A DNA stretch of 64,000 nucleotides from Kudoa neothunni (Eukaryota; Cnidaria): NCBI GenBank assembly GCA_964304625.1, contig OZ199839.1, positions 11,346,001-11,410,000 of the forward strand. Direction: 5' to 3'. Shown here piece by piece: positions 62,723 through 64,000 of the stretch (its first letter is position 1; each line of letters opens with the position of its first letter). A program made the position numbers and the translations under genes. The notes below the pieces were generated by a model. It was not told where the DNA came from. It did no database searches and saw only the letters and a program-made list of their open reading frames with translations.

Positions 62723-63993
62723 TTATTTGTTGTATTTGGAATACCTAGCTGATACACAATTTCCTGTTTGACCAAACTTAATTTGCTCTTTTAGATTTGT
62801 GATGAGCGTGACTAATCCTGAATGTGATTGGTCAAAGCAGGAATAAAAGTGGCGATTGAATATTTCTGCGTTGTTAGATGTTAGTTTTACGTTGTTCATC
62901 ACTCTTTGGTATGCATTCCATGATTCAATGGGATACTTTTTGCTTCTAATAAAGTTTTTTTCAAAGTATATTAAGAATAATTGAAGATTAGGAATCTGAA
63001 ATTTTTCAGTTGAAGTACATAATTTTTTGAATTCAGCTTCAACAAAAACTTTAGGAACAAATGCGAGTGACATAACGCATTTAATGAAAATTTTTAAATC
63101 TAGGTCATCTTGGAATTCCTCGGAAAGTCCAAGTGATTGGATTTTTCGATAATTACATTGTCCAAAATGTAACAAACAGAATTGCACATCTTGTCTTGAT
63201 GCTTTTCAAAAGAATTATATGCTGCTACTTCAGAGTCAATAATGATTGATTTCTGTAACTCCATATTACCCTTTTCCTTGATTACTTCAATAATCTTCGT
63301 GTAATTTTTCTCAGACTTGTCCAACATTAAAACGAAAGCTAATGGAAAAACCCTGTTGAATACATTACTGTGAATAGCGTATAGTATATAACTGAAAAAA
63401 AATCCTTGGGCGAAACGTAAAAAGTTCTAACCGCAATCCAAAAATCTGAATTTTTCAGATGTAAAAGGTTTTTCTCTGTAGAAAAAATGATTATTCGGTT
63501 TTCGTCATCAGAACCTGAATCGAACAAACAATAGGATTCATCGCTTAGAGTCTTAATTTCATTACATAGATTTGTCGCTGGAATAATTTGAATATTTTTT
63601 CTTTTTCTTAAATTTCTTATGTTTTTATATACAAAAGATTTGGAAATAATCGGTAATTCACTAATATTTGCTTTTCTGGTTGCAGTACTATACACCTTGT
63701 TTGTAGGATGTAAAGTAGTTTCTGCTAAGAATTTTATTTTATTGTGGAATATTTTTTTATTTTTGTCCTCCTCCGATACGACGTGATTGTGAAATCCAGT
63801 TTTTTCAATGTTTTCCGCATCATCAAGAGTTGTTATTCTTAATCTTCCTCTACACTGTCTAACTTGACACCTCCAATATTGAATTTCATTTTTTTTAGTA
63901 ATCTTTGACGTAAAAATAATCTTTATAAAGCATCATGTCGGTATTTTTGGTAGTCTTAAGCATAATAATATCTTTATTTGAATTTCCACTCAT
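62723..63993 (-). pseudogene. MULE transposase with FLYWCH finger, broken
   Basis: On the minus strand it begins near ATG 63992 (MSGNSNKDIIMLKTTKNTDM) with a FLYWCH zinc finger (LYKDYFYVKD, then IQYWRCQVRQCRGRLRITTL and GFHNHV). A frame change at a poly-A run near 63895 splits it. Then come the MULE core: NRIIIFSTEKNLLHLKNSDF (63695-63339), MLDKSEKNYTKIIEVIKEKG with a DSEVAAYNSF second Asp block (63327-63100), and the C-terminal part with FGQCNYRKIQSLGL, FLIYFEKNFI and ESWNAYQRVMNNVKLTSNNA (63187-62723). There are at least three frame changes. The element's ends, possibly beyond 64000, were not found. It is a different lineage from the SWIM-type MULE next to it. Confidence 0.75.
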
Positions 63994-64000
63994 CCTGTGT

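Overview
The window looks like nuclear DNA of an animal with a very AT-rich genome and miniature introns. I rebuilt eight host genes by joining open frames across GT-AG gaps that keep phase, and most of the roughly 40 inferred introns are only 38-60 bp. The gene content is metazoan: tandem cathepsin D-like proteases, an NPC2/ML lipid-binding protein, an RPUSD2-like pseudouridine synthase, two claudin-like four-helix membrane proteins and a modular surface receptor-like protein. A myxozoan (parasitic cnidarian) is my best guess, because low GC, tiny introns and this mix of ISXO2-like, FLYWCH/MULE, ZBED-hAT and IS630-like transposons fit together. That is inference, not proof.

Layout. 0-6 kb: the 3' end of an unidentified gene, a piggyBac mini-element, a hAT mini-element, then aspartic protease A (4372-5801). 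6.2-9.3 kb: a 550-bp inverted-repeat element split by a 2.36-kb hAT. 10.2-11.7 kb: aspartic protease B, with the same seven-exon plan as A. 11.8-18.6 kb: an IS1595/ISXO2 element containing a pogo/Tigger fossil, another copy of the inverted-repeat element, and two elements with TTAA termini. 19.8-22.7 kb (minus): a ten-exon, 821-residue type I membrane glycoprotein built from repeated four-cysteine modules on phase 1-1 exons. I consider this the most novel gene here. 26.1-28.9 kb: NPC2-like (plus) converging on RPUSD2-like (minus). 30.0-33.6 kb: a tRNA-derived SINE, an ISXO2 fossil and an unclassified inverted-repeat element. 36.3-37.3 kb: an unknown secreted 207-residue protein. 37.9-40.0 kb: a ZBED-type hAT fossil. 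41.8-42.7 kb (minus): claudin-like gene 1. 43.3-50.1 kb: piggyBac, a long inverted-repeat element and a second hAT. 50.15-55.4 kb: an old Ty3/Gypsy copy with 94-bp LTRs and a foreign insertion. 55.6-56.6 kb (minus): claudin-like gene 2, whose start is unresolved. 58.0-64.0 kb: a second SINE copy, an intact IS630/Tc1-type transposon with perfect inverted repeats, and two different MULE fossils (SWIM type and FLYWCH type).

Much of the host coding capacity is for secreted, lysosomal or membrane proteins. No rRNA, intact tRNA, CRISPR or prokaryotic operon was seen. Exon joins were made by hand from phase and homology; no transcript evidence was available.
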